A program made the position numbers and the translations under genes. Positions 17,612 to 26,717 of a stretch of DNA of 51,749 nucleotides are shown here, piece after piece. Source of the stretch: Acidimicrobiia bacterium (GTDB lineage Bacteria; Actinomycetota; Acidimicrobiia; Spongiisociales; ZC4RG35); the NCBI GenBank assembly GCA_025922945.1, contig JAICGW010000003.1:1-51749 (forward strand). Reading direction: 5' to 3'. The notes below the pieces were generated by a model. The model worked only from the letters and a program-made list of their open reading frames with translations. It was not told the origin of the DNA and did not search any database. Every line of letters begins with the position of its first letter. Positions within the stretch are counted from its first letter, which is position 1.

Positions 17612-18748
17612 TTGATCACCAGTCTCGACGAACCCTCGGCCGTCGATCCCGAACGAGTCGGCGCCAAGGCAGCGACGTTGGCCGCCGCCCGCCATGATGG
17701 ACTTCCGGTCCTCCCCGGGTTCGTCGTGGAGTCGTCCGCATCTCGACACCACCTGCAGCTCGGAGCATCGGTCCTGCCGGTGCGAGGTTCGGGTGGCGCC
17801 CGGCTGGCGGTGAGCTCGGAGCCCCTCGACGCCGCGGATCGAATCGTGGAGGCTGGGAGGGAGCTGTCGGCCACCCTGGCGGTCCGCTCCTCCAGTCCCC
17901 TCGAGTCGAGCGGGTACTGGGCCGGGGCCTTCACCTCTTATATAGGCATCACTCCCGAGGAGCTGCCCAAGGCGGTCGCCGGCTGCTGGGCCTCCGCCTT
18001 CTCCGTCGACGCCCTCGCCCGCCAGACCCACATTGGAATCGAACCCGGCACTGTGCCGATGGCGGTTCTGGTGCAGCCCGCGATCGATTTTGAGGTGGGG
18101 GGAGTCGCCGAGGTGTCCGCTGATGGGAGCCTTCGGGTTGAGGCATTGGCGGGATCTCCGGCTGGGTTGCTCCAGGGATGGGATCGGGGAGTGGTCGCCA
18201 CCAAGGGGGAGCGATGGGAGGGAGTCGAGGCCATCGCTCTCATCGGGGCCGAGACACTCAACGAGCTCGGGAAGATGCTCGAAATCGCCTGCGCGCGATA
18301 TGGCTATGACCGCTGCGAATGGGGCGTCGCCTCTTCGTTATGGATCCTTCAGCTACAGAAGATGGAAAAACGCGAACCAAGCGCCTGGGAGTCCACGCAG
18401 CTCGCGGCAATCGTTGCCCAGGGAGATCGACACCAGGGCATGCCCGTGGCGGCCGGGATCGGTATCGGCCCCCGGCATCATGTCGATGGAGCAGACCCGC
18501 AGGCGCCGCCAGTGGGCGCGGTGGTCACCGCCTCGTCGGCCCCACCGAGCTTGTCTCAACTGATCTGGGCCGCCGCCGGCCTCGTCACCGACCGCGGCAG
18601 CCCGGCCGCTCATGTGTTCGAGGCGGCGAGGTCGCTTGGTGTGCCGGCGGTGTGCGGTGTAGATCTCGGACCCGATGCCGATCAGATCGTCGCCGTCGAC
18701 GGTTACTCGGGCGTGGTGGCAACTCTTCCCGCTCAGCCGATCCCGTAG
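17612..18748 (+). CDS. Compact PEP-utilising enzyme (PPDK/rifampin-phosphotransferase-like ATP-grasp plus phosphohistidine domain)
   Basis: LPGFVVESSASRHHL, LAVRSSSPLESS, C-terminal VTDRGSPAAHVFEAARSLGVPAVCG; TTG start approximate. Confidence 0.75.
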   Translation: MITSLDEPSAVDPERVGAKAATLAAARHDGLPVLPGFVVESSASRHHLQLGASVLPVRGSGGARLAVSSEPLDAADRIVEAGRELSATLAVRSSSPLESSGYWAGAFTSYIGITPEELPKAVAGCWASAFSVDALARQTHIGIEPGTVPMAVLVQPAIDFEVGGVAEVSADGSLRVEALAGSPAGLLQGWDRGVVATKGERWEGVEAIALIGAETLNELGKMLEIACARYGYDRCEWGVASSLWILQLQKMEKREPSAWESTQLAAIVAQGDRHQGMPVAAGIGIGPRHHVDGADPQAPPVGAVVTASSAPPSLSQLIWAAAGLVTDRGSPAAHVFEAARSLGVPAVCGVDLGPDADQIVAVDGYSGVVATLPAQPIP

Positions 18749-19731
18749 AGCCGGGCGGCGTTGCCCCCGGAAATGGCGGCCCGGTCGTCATCGCTGAGAC
18801 CCTCGGTGGCCGCAACCAAACCCAGGGGATCGGTCTCGCTCATGTCGAAGGGATAGTCAGTGCCGAGGAGGACGTGGTCGGCTGCCACCACGTCGACCAG
18901 GTGGCGCAGATAGAGCGGCTGGAAGACGACGGTATCGAAGAAGAGCATCCGCATGTAATGACTGGGTGGTCGCTCCGGGATGCGGGTCCTGGTCTCGGGG
19001 CGCACCTCCCAGGTGTGGTCGGCCCGGGACGCGTAGAAGGGCAGATAACCACCCCCGTGGAGCAAGACCAGCTTGATCCCCGGATGCTCCTCGAATAGCC
19101 CGCTGAAGATCAGCCGGGTGGCGGCCACCATCGTCTCCAACGGATTGCCGATGCAATTGACCAGGAAATAGTCCCCGAGGCGCTGGCTTTCCGGATATCC
19201 ATTCGGGTGGAGGATGACCGGGATGCTCTTGGCCTCCACCGCCGCCCAGAACGGTCGGAAGCGGGGCTCGTCGAGGTTGGCGCCGTCGACCGTCCCTCCG
19301 ATTTGGAGTCCCTTGAACCCGAGCTGGTCGACCGCTCGGTCCATCTCGGCGATTGCCAGGTCGATGTCCTGCAGAGGCACGGTCGCCCCTAAGGCGACGA
19401 ACCGGTCCGGGTAACTGGCCACCGCCGCCGCCAGATTGTCGTTCTGGACCCGGGCCGACTCCGCCCCGATGCGTGCCGGCGCCCAGTAGAAGTACTCGGA
19501 AACGAAGGTGGAAAGGCCCTGGAGGTCGATGCCCATCCGGTCCATTGCCGCGAGCCGCACCGCCGGGTCAGTGAGAGCGGGAAGGATGCCGCCCACCATG
19601 GTGACGTTGTGGGCCACCGAGTCGGCGCCCATAAAATAGTCGTAGGGCTCGTGCTCGGGGCGGCGATGGGGCTCGACCGCCGTCCTGCTCGCCGGAGTGG
19701 CGAGATGGCTGTGGATGTCGATGGTGGTCAT
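18733..19731 (-). CDS. Amidohydrolase family protein (ACMSD-like)
   Basis: MTTIDIHSHL..., VILHPNGYP, LVLLHGGGYLPFYASR, VLLGTDYPFDM; the upstream extension in the ORF track is antisense to another gene. Confidence 0.88.
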   Translation of the reverse strand: MTTIDIHSHLATPASRTAVEPHRRPEHEPYDYFMGADSVAHNVTMVGGILPALTDPAVRLAAMDRMGIDLQGLSTFVSEYFYWAPARIGAESARVQNDNLAAAVASYPDRFVALGATVPLQDIDLAIAEMDRAVDQLGFKGLQIGGTVDGANLDEPRFRPFWAAVEAKSIPVILHPNGYPESQRLGDYFLVNCIGNPLETMVAATRLIFSGLFEEHPGIKLVLLHGGGYLPFYASRADHTWEVRPETRTRIPERPPSHYMRMLFFDTVVFQPLYLRHLVDVVAADHVLLGTDYPFDMSETDPLGLVAATEGLSDDDRAAISGGNAARLYGIG

Positions 19732-19794
19732 GGGCTCGAGCGGTGTGGGCACGTTAACGATGGTTATCGTCGGCTCCCTGGTCGGGAGATTGCA

Positions 19795-20676
19795 TTGAGA
19801 GTCGGCTTCATTGGACTCGGTGACATGGGTCAGGGGATCGTCCCCCGGTTGCTCGCTGCCGGCCACGAGGTCACCGGCTGGAACCGCACCGAGCCCAAGG
19901 CCCGCCCTCTGTTGGAACAGGGGATGACCTGGGCCGGCACACCCCGGGAAGTGGCGGCCGCATCCGAAGTGGTCTTCTCGATCGTCACCGACGGAGCGGC
20001 GGTGCGCGCAGTGGCGCTCGGGGACGATGGAGTGATCGCTGGCCTCAACTCGAGCTCGGTCTACCTCGACATGAGCACGATCGACCCGGAGGTGAGCCGG
20101 TCGATCAGCCGGGAGTTCGCGGCTGCCGGCTTGATCATGCTCGACGCCCCCATCTCGGGGAGCCCCGTCACTCTGGCCCAGGGCAGCGCCTCGACCATGG
20201 TCGGGGGCGACCGCGCCGCCTTCGAGCGGGTGGAGCCGCTGCTCTACGACATCGGCTCCAAGGTGAGCTACATCGGTGGGCCCGGAACCGCGGTCCAGAT
20301 GAAGGTGGCGGTCAACCTCACCCTGATCGTGGAGATGGTCGCCTTCTGCGAGTCGGTAGCACTGGCGGAGAGGGGTGGTGTCGCCCGCGAGGTCGCCGTC
20401 GACGCCATGTTGAAAAGCGTCGTGGCCTCGCCGGTGATGGGGTATCGGGGTCCCTTCATATTGGAGGGCGGGATGCCGGAGAAGCCGCTGGCCGATGTGA
20501 CCCTGCAGCAGAAGGACATGATCCTTGCTCTGGAGGTGGCCCGGCGGCAGGGCTCGCCGGCACCGCTGGCGGCCGTGGCCAACGAGCTGCTCAACGCTTG
20601 CCGCGGTCGTGGCATCGACCACCGCGACTTCGTCACGGTCTTTGACGTCTACCACCTGCTCAGCGGGATGTCGTGA
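19795..20676 (+). CDS. NAD(P)-dependent oxidoreductase, 3-hydroxyisobutyrate dehydrogenase family
   Basis: RVGFIGLGDMGQGI, DAPISGSPVTLAQGSASTMVGG, VQMKVAVN. Confidence 0.92.
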   Translation: MRVGFIGLGDMGQGIVPRLLAAGHEVTGWNRTEPKARPLLEQGMTWAGTPREVAAASEVVFSIVTDGAAVRAVALGDDGVIAGLNSSSVYLDMSTIDPEVSRSISREFAAAGLIMLDAPISGSPVTLAQGSASTMVGGDRAAFERVEPLLYDIGSKVSYIGGPGTAVQMKVAVNLTLIVEMVAFCESVALAERGGVAREVAVDAMLKSVVASPVMGYRGPFILEGGMPEKPLADVTLQQKDMILALEVARRQGSPAPLAAVANELLNACRGRGIDHRDFVTVFDVYHLLSGMS

Positions 20677-21071
20677 TGGAGCCCTACCGCACCCGGCTCG
20701 AGGACGTTCCCCTGGTGAGCGGGCTTCGTCGGGACGAAGGCTGGGTAGACATGCAAGTCCAGTTCCTGGTGGACAAGCACGCCGCCGGCTCCGACGATTT
20801 TCTGCTCGGCTGGACCGTGCTGCCACCGCGAGCACGGCACGAACGCCATCGCCACCAACGAGCCGACGAGTTTTTCGTTGTCCTCCAGGGGGCGGGCATG
20901 GTGTACACGGACGCCGGTCGAGAGCGGGCGGAGAAGGGGGATGTGGTCTTCACCCCGCGGGGTCACTGGCACGGTTTTGACAACACCGGCTCTGAGGATG
21001 TTGTCCTGGTCTGGGGCTGGAGTGGGGCCGGGTCGCTCGAGGACGCCGGTTACGAAGCGGAAACCATGTGA
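20676..21071 (+). CDS. Cupin domain protein
   Basis: HERHRHQRADEFFVVLQGAGMVYTD...PRGHWHGFDNTG. Confidence 0.9.
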   Translation: MEPYRTRLEDVPLVSGLRRDEGWVDMQVQFLVDKHAAGSDDFLLGWTVLPPRARHERHRHQRADEFFVVLQGAGMVYTDAGRERAEKGDVVFTPRGHWHGFDNTGSEDVVLVWGWSGAGSLEDAGYEAETM

Positions 21072-21754
21072 CGGTCTGGGACGACGCCTCCGTGCTGGAA
21101 GGCACCCGACGGATGCTGGATCGACGTGCGCGCCTCATCGAGGATGGTGAGCGTATGATCGGCTGGAAGCTTGCCTTCGGAGCTCCCGAGCGGCTTCGAC
21201 AATTCGGGCTCACCGGTCCGCTGGTCGGGTTCCTGGCGGAATCGAACGCAAAGTCGTCGGGGGCGGCGGTGTCCTGTCAAGGCTGGGTCCACCCGGTGGC
21301 CGAGCCCGAGATCGCCGTCTACCTGGGAAAGGACGTCGACGAGCCGGACCGAGTGGCGGAGTCGATCTCGGGTCTGGGGGCGGCGATCGAACTGGCTGAC
21401 GTCGACCCCCCACCGGAGGACCTCGGAGCTGTCCTCGAAGGCAACATCTTCCATCGAGCGGTGATCCTCGATCAGCCTGCCCATTCGCGTGCCGGTGGCA
21501 GCGTTGCCGGGATGCGAGCCCGGATCGCAAACAACGGAACCGAGATCGCCGACACCGCGGATCTCGAGGCATTGACCGGCAACCTGGTCTCCATCCTCGG
21601 CCATACCTCACGGCTGCTGCAATCGGCAGGCGCCCGGCTCCGAGCGGGGGAGGTGGTAATCGCGGGCTCGATCGTTCCGCCGATTCCGGTGCGACCAGGA
21701 GACGAGATCACATTCGAACTCGTCCCGCTGTCCCCGATCTCGGTGACCGTTTAG
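21068..21754 (+). CDS. 2-keto-4-pentenoate hydratase / fumarylacetoacetase-fold protein
   Basis: MIGWKLAFGAPERLRQFGL..., VAEPEIAVYLGKD, AIELADVD, LRAGEVVIAGSIVPPIPV. Confidence 0.85.
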   Translation: MTVWDDASVLEGTRRMLDRRARLIEDGERMIGWKLAFGAPERLRQFGLTGPLVGFLAESNAKSSGAAVSCQGWVHPVAEPEIAVYLGKDVDEPDRVAESISGLGAAIELADVDPPPEDLGAVLEGNIFHRAVILDQPAHSRAGGSVAGMRARIANNGTEIADTADLEALTGNLVSILGHTSRLLQSAGARLRAGEVVIAGSIVPPIPVRPGDEITFELVPLSPISVTV

Positions 21755-22197
21755 AAACCCAGCGCGGGGTGGGTTGAGGTCGTCGCATCCCAGGCGGGTG
21801 CGCCGGTCTCGCTGATGTGGGGCCGATCGGCGGCGGTGACCCAGAATCCGACCAACGACGCCGGGATCTCGGGATGCGGGTTGAATGCCCGATGGACCAC
21901 CCCGATCGGTTCGGTGTAGACGTCGCCCGCCGAGTAGTGCTCGCTCCGTCCGTCGTACTGGAGAGAGATGAGGCCGCGCAGCAGGACGAAGTAGACGACA
22001 CCGTTGTGGATGTGCCAGGTCGCGGTCCCTCTTGGGTTGAGCTCCGAGAGCTGGATGTTGATCCGTGACTCTGGGTCGCGGGGGAGGCGGGTTTCGATTT
22101 CATCGAGGAGAACCTGACGTACGTGGTTGTCGCCCTCAGGTACCAGCCCGGTGGTTTGGAGCGCGAGTGTGGCGGGGTCGACGGTGAATCCGGTCAT
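21751..22197 (-). CDS. Cupin domain protein
   Basis: TATWHIHNGVVYFVLLRGLISLQYDG...YTEPIGVVHRAFNPHP. Confidence 0.85.
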   Translation of the reverse strand: MTGFTVDPATLALQTTGLVPEGDNHVRQVLLDEIETRLPRDPESRINIQLSELNPRGTATWHIHNGVVYFVLLRGLISLQYDGRSEHYSAGDVYTEPIGVVHRAFNPHPEIPASLVGFWVTAADRPHISETGAPAWDATTSTHPALGF

Positions 22198-22292
22198 GTC
22201 ATGCTCCTCCTAGAGCCTCGGACGCTTACGTGGCCCAGATCAGGTGATCGTTGCAGACTCCCTGCTCGGTGGCCGTGACACGCCTCTGGCCC

Positions 22293-22313
22293 CTCGGGCC
22301 TCCGAGGCCCGAG
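22293..22313. promoter_or_regulatory. 9-bp perfect GC hairpin in divergent intergenic region
   Basis: CTCGGGCCT-CCG-AGGCCCGAG, 18 bp before the lipoprotein GTG. Confidence 0.5.
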
Positions 22314-22331
22314 CCCTGACATACTGAAGAT

Positions 22332-22682
22332 GTGCGGATCCGAACCGCCTTGGCCCTCGCTCTCGCGGTTGTCTCCTGCTTCGGAGACCCGCCACCGGAT
22401 GCCGAGGATCTGCCGCTCGAGATCGTGGTGCACCCCGACGAGTGTCTGATCAACTACCCCCAAGTCGGTCCCGGCATCCATGAGGTGACGGTCATTTTCG
22501 AGGGCACCATCGGTTCGGTGCGCATCGTCGGGGAAGGCGAAACCGTGTTCGCGAATGACACCAGGACCAGTGGTAGCGCCGAGCTCGTCGTGGGCGATTA
22601 TCAGGTTGTGTGCGAGGCCAACGGTGTCACCAGGCAGATTGCGCTGTCCGTACGCGAGGGCCTTCCGCCCGGCGGAGGCTGA
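22332..22682 (+). CDS. Small putative lipoprotein
   Basis: RIRTALALALAVVSC lipobox, Ig-like beta-rich remainder. Confidence 0.65.
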   Translation: MRIRTALALALAVVSCFGDPPPDAEDLPLEIVVHPDECLINYPQVGPGIHEVTVIFEGTIGSVRIVGEGETVFANDTRTSGSAELVVGDYQVVCEANGVTRQIALSVREGLPPGGG

Positions 22683-23290
22683 ACGACGCTCCCGACGACG
22701 TTCCGTTCAACCGCAGGGTTTTCCAAAATCTCTGTCGCGATCCCAGCGGGTACATTGCGAGGGAGTTTCAGCGAGAGATGGAGGCGGCGTCGATGAAGGC
22801 CGAAGTGATATCTGAGACCGCCAAGCTGTGGGAGGCCGAACCGGACAAGGCCAGGGGAACGCCCACGGTGAGGGCGCGTTCGGAGGGCGCTCTCGCAGTG
22901 ATGGAGGCCGGAACATTCTCCTGGCAGGCCGACCTTCCGTCCCCCCTCGGTGGGTCGAACCAGGCCCCCAGCCCCACGGCCCTCCTGCTGAGCGCTCTGG
23001 CAGGCTGTGCGGTGGTGTTCATCCGCGACACCCTTGGTCCCCAGCTGGGCGTGAGCATCGAGAGCGTCGAGGCGACTGCCTCATGTGAAGCCGACAGCCG
23101 GGGGCTGCTGGGCATGGAGGGGGCCGAACCCGACCTAGGGAACATCGGAATCGATATCCGAGTGGTTTCTCCGGATGGCGAGGACGGGGTCAACCGGGTT
23201 ATGGCCGCCTGGCAGGAGCGCTGCCCGATCTACCTATCCCTCATCAAGCCGATGGTCGTGAGGGTCGACTACGGCCTGGGGAACGCCTAG
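22610..23290 (+). CDS. OsmC family protein (start uncertain, probably inside the listed ORF)
   Basis: WQADLPSPLGGSNQAPSPTALLLSALAGCAVVFIRDTL...VMAAWQERCPIYLSL. Confidence 0.8.
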   Translation: MRGQRCHQADCAVRTRGPSARRRLNDAPDDVPFNRRVFQNLCRDPSGYIAREFQREMEAASMKAEVISETAKLWEAEPDKARGTPTVRARSEGALAVMEAGTFSWQADLPSPLGGSNQAPSPTALLLSALAGCAVVFIRDTLGPQLGVSIESVEATASCEADSRGLLGMEGAEPDLGNIGIDIRVVSPDGEDGVNRVMAAWQERCPIYLSLIKPMVVRVDYGLGNA

Positions 23291-23427
23291 GGAGAAGGCA
23301 GTCGCGGGGCGAGCTGAGGTCAACCTGAGGTGGCGGTCGTCAACGCTGTCCCATCGGAGATTGAAGGGGGACTGAACGATCCGGGAAGACCCGCTCGCGC
23401 CTTGATAGCCGGGTAGCTTCGGAGGCG

Positions 23428-24648
23428 ATGAGTTATCCGACGGCCACGGCCGCGGCACGGGCCGGGGTGAACAAGGATTCATTGAGTCGTTACCGCGACC
23501 TGGGTCTCGTCGGCACGAAGGGCGAGGATGTTTACTCCGACGTAGACATCCGTCGCATGCAGGTCTTCCAGATGTTGGAGGATGCGGGTATCCCGATCGA
23601 GGCGGTGGCCACGATGGCCGCCGAGGGTCATATGTCGCTGGACTTCATCGAGTCCGCTGGCCGGTTCGTCTTCGTACCGCTCAGTGACCGCACTTTCGGC
23701 GAGGTCAGCGCAGAATCCGGTATACCGGTGGAGACCCTGAGCGTGATCCGCGAGGCGCTTGGCGGCGGTTCCCCCCGGCCAGAGGATCGAATGGGGGAAG
23801 AAGAGTTGGCAATTGTGCCTCTGGTTGAGTTCCAGGTGTCGCTGGGGTTCCGTTCTCGGGCGATAGAACAGGCGCTTCGGGTGTATGGAGAAAGCCTGCG
23901 TCGCATGGCAGAGACAGAGGCGGAGTGGTTCAGGAGCGAGATAGTTGAACCGATGCTCGCCCGGGGTCAAACCGAGGACGATGTCGGTCGTCTCAGTGGG
24001 GAGATGTCACCTGTTCTCTCCGAGCTCTCGAACCAAGCGGTGTTAGCGATCTATCACCGACAGCAGAGACATGCCTGGTCGGTGAACATCATCGATGGGA
24101 TCGCCATGAGCCTGGAGCGGGCTGGGCTCCGTCCACGGGACGAGAGGATCCCTGCGATGTGCTTCCTCGATATCACCGGGTACACCCGGCTCACTCAAGA
24201 GCAGGGAGACCTCGCCGCCGCCGACCTTGCCGGGGAGGTCCGACGGGTCGTGGAGCGGAGGGCGGTGGCGCACGGAGGCCGGGCAGTCAAGTGGCTGGGA
24301 GATGGGGTGATGCTGCAATTCCCCGACCCGGGATCAGCCGTTGAGTCGGCAGTCAAGATGGTGGCGGCGTTAAGAGAGGCGGGCATGCCTCTGGCCCACG
24401 TGGGTGTCCACGCCGGCCCAGTGATCTTCCGTGAGGGTGACTACTACGGCCAAACGGTCAACATCGCGTCACGGATCAGCGACTTCGCCCGGCCTGGCGA
24501 GGTCCTAGTGAGCCAAGCGGTGGTCGATCTGGTCACGGGCATCCCAATAGTTTTCAGCGAGATCGGTCCTGTCGAGTTGAAGGGAGTCGGAGATGCTCTG
24601 GTGCTGTATGCGGCGAGCCGCGGCTCTCGTGAGTTGAACCAAAGCTGA
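23428..24648 (+). CDS. Class III adenylate/guanylate cyclase with N-terminal MerR-like/regulatory region
   Basis: FLDITGYTRLTQEQGD, VKWLGDGVMLQF, VGVHAGPVIFREGDYYGQTVNIASRIS; N-terminal LSRYRDLGLVG...YSDVDIRRMQVFQMLEDAGIPIEAV resembles MerR. Confidence 0.88.
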   Translation: MSYPTATAAARAGVNKDSLSRYRDLGLVGTKGEDVYSDVDIRRMQVFQMLEDAGIPIEAVATMAAEGHMSLDFIESAGRFVFVPLSDRTFGEVSAESGIPVETLSVIREALGGGSPRPEDRMGEEELAIVPLVEFQVSLGFRSRAIEQALRVYGESLRRMAETEAEWFRSEIVEPMLARGQTEDDVGRLSGEMSPVLSELSNQAVLAIYHRQQRHAWSVNIIDGIAMSLERAGLRPRDERIPAMCFLDITGYTRLTQEQGDLAAADLAGEVRRVVERRAVAHGGRAVKWLGDGVMLQFPDPGSAVESAVKMVAALREAGMPLAHVGVHAGPVIFREGDYYGQTVNIASRISDFARPGEVLVSQAVVDLVTGIPIVFSEIGPVELKGVGDALVLYAASRGSRELNQS

Positions 24649-24934
24649 CTCCGTTTCATGCTTTGTCCGCCGGTCCGGCTCTCAGGTTAAGGACCCACTC
24701 GGCGCATAGCGTGGCCGTCAGAGATCGACATGACCATCCGCGCGATAACGGGCCAGAGATCGCGGAAGAACGTCGACCGCTCATGGCGCACCGATGTGCC
24801 GATCGGGTACGGGATATGGGCGGAACCACAACTGAATTGTTGATCTGGGACGGGAGTGTCGGTATTACTGGGGCTGGATTGCCCGGTTCAGTGGTCTTGG
24901 CCAGGACGATTACCTTTTCGTGCGGAGGTTTCTC

Positions 24935-26329
24935 TTGACTGAGGTAGATGTCGTCGTCGTTGGAGCTGGCTTGGCCGGCCTCTCTGCTGCTCGAGACTTA
25001 ACCCGGAAGGGTCTTGAAGTGGTGGTGCTAGAAGGGAGGGACAGGGTGGGGGGTCGCACCTTCGACCAGCCTCTCCGAAACGGGGTGACTGTTGAGTTCG
25101 GGGGTCAGTGGATCGGTCCTACTCAGGACGTCATCGCTTCTCTCGTAGACGAGTTGGACCTTGAGACCTTCCCGACCTATGTCCATGGTGAGGACATCAC
25201 CTTCTACGACGGCGAGGCGATTCGTCATACCAGTGAGGACTTCGGCCTACCGGAGAAGACGTCTGCAGAGGTGGTGAGCGTTTGGGAGAGGATCGAGGTG
25301 TTGGCCGAGCAGGTATCGACGGCGTCTCCATGGACTGGTCCGGAGGCTGAGACGTACGATGAAATGACTGTCGCAACCTGGTTACGGGCTCAGACCGGCG
25401 ACGAGCTGGCCCTGCGTTTCTTCGGCATGGTCGTTCCGGCAATCTTTGCAGCGGAGCCGGGGGAAATGTCGATGCTGCACTTTCTGTTTTACGTTGCCTC
25501 CGGGAACGGTCTCTCGATACTTGCCGCTACCGAAGGAGGGGCGCAGGAACGACGGGTGGTTGGAGGCGCGCAGGCGATTTCTCAGAGGCTGGCAAGAGAA
25601 CTCGGTGCGGCTGTACATCTTCGCTCCGGCGTCCATGCCATCCGTCATAGCGACTCGGAAGTCAGGGCTATCCACAACGAAGGAGAGGTCGCTGCGTCGC
25701 ACATTGTCGTCGCAATCCCTCCCACCCTCGCAGGACGCATCTCCTATGACCCTCCGCTTCCCGCACAGAGGGACAGCCTCACCCAGCAGGTCCCAGCGGG
25801 CTCGGTGATCAAAGTGAATGTCGGCTACGCAACACCGTTTTGGCGAGGTGATGGGCTGAGCGGCTTGGTGCTCGGATTGGACGACGAATTCGGGCTGGTA
25901 TTCGACAACTCGCCTCCCGACGGCACCTGTGGCGTGTTGGTCGCTTTCGCCGAGGGAGATCACTCTCGACACGTGCGAGCGATGTCAGAGCAAGACCGGA
26001 ACAGTCTCCTCATAGACACCGTGACGAGCTACTTCGGGCCGAAAGCATCCGATCCGTTCGACATCGTCGCGGTCGACTGGAGCACCGAGCAGTGGACCCG
26101 TGGCTGCTACGGCGCCCACATGGGTTCGGGAGTGTGGACCCAATACGGCCCGGCCCTGGCCGAGCCGATCGGGCGGATACATTGGGCCGGCACCGAAACC
26201 GAACAGGTGTGGAACGGCTACATGGACGGGGCAGTCCGTTCCGGCCTACGCGCCGCTGCTGAGATCGTCGACCACCAAAACGCCTCATCGAGTAGCCGCC
26301 GCTCAATACGCAGCAGGCCAAGTCTCTAA
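24935..26329 (+). CDS. Flavin monoamine oxidase family protein (FAD-dependent)
   Basis: VDVVVVGAGLAGLSAARDLTRKGLEVVVLEGRDRVGGRT, GGQWIGPTQ, IHWAGTETEQVWNGYMDGAVRSG; GGAGG before TTG 24935. Confidence 0.92.
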   Translation: MTEVDVVVVGAGLAGLSAARDLTRKGLEVVVLEGRDRVGGRTFDQPLRNGVTVEFGGQWIGPTQDVIASLVDELDLETFPTYVHGEDITFYDGEAIRHTSEDFGLPEKTSAEVVSVWERIEVLAEQVSTASPWTGPEAETYDEMTVATWLRAQTGDELALRFFGMVVPAIFAAEPGEMSMLHFLFYVASGNGLSILAATEGGAQERRVVGGAQAISQRLARELGAAVHLRSGVHAIRHSDSEVRAIHNEGEVAASHIVVAIPPTLAGRISYDPPLPAQRDSLTQQVPAGSVIKVNVGYATPFWRGDGLSGLVLGLDDEFGLVFDNSPPDGTCGVLVAFAEGDHSRHVRAMSEQDRNSLLIDTVTSYFGPKASDPFDIVAVDWSTEQWTRGCYGAHMGSGVWTQYGPALAEPIGRIHWAGTETEQVWNGYMDGAVRSGLRAAAEIVDHQNASSSSRRSIRSRPSL

Positions 26330-26717
26330 CGAGCAACGTCCCCCGGCACTCGGCGTGGGCACCGAGCAAGAAGTGCCGATCGGGTGCGGGTTTAGATACG
26401 GCCGATACCGCTCCGGAACTGTTGTTATGGGCCTGCTGGCGGCGGATTGATCCGATCTGCTTCGTACGTGATCGCATGGTCGATCTGTGCTGGCAGAACT
26501 TAGAGGCCGGGGGCGTTGGTCAATGCTTCGGCTAGCGCGCTGTTGCCCGCGACATAGGTCCAGCTGAAGTCGATCACGGTGGCAACACACCAAACTCAAT
26601 CCTCGGGCCACCAAAGATTGGCCGATTGCCAGAGTGGACCCTCACACATCGACTCACTAATGGCCCCGATGGGGCCCGACAACAGACGTAGGAGCGGGTG
26701 CGCTTATCCAGTCGTTT

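Noticed and set aside
18733-20835. 700-aa minus-strand ORF
   Set aside because: Only the C-terminal part (to 19731) matches an amidohydrolase; the upstream extension is antisense to the HIBADH and cupin genes.
24663-24938. 91-aa ORF before the amine oxidase
   Set aside because: No RBS, no recognisable motif; probably non-coding leader region.
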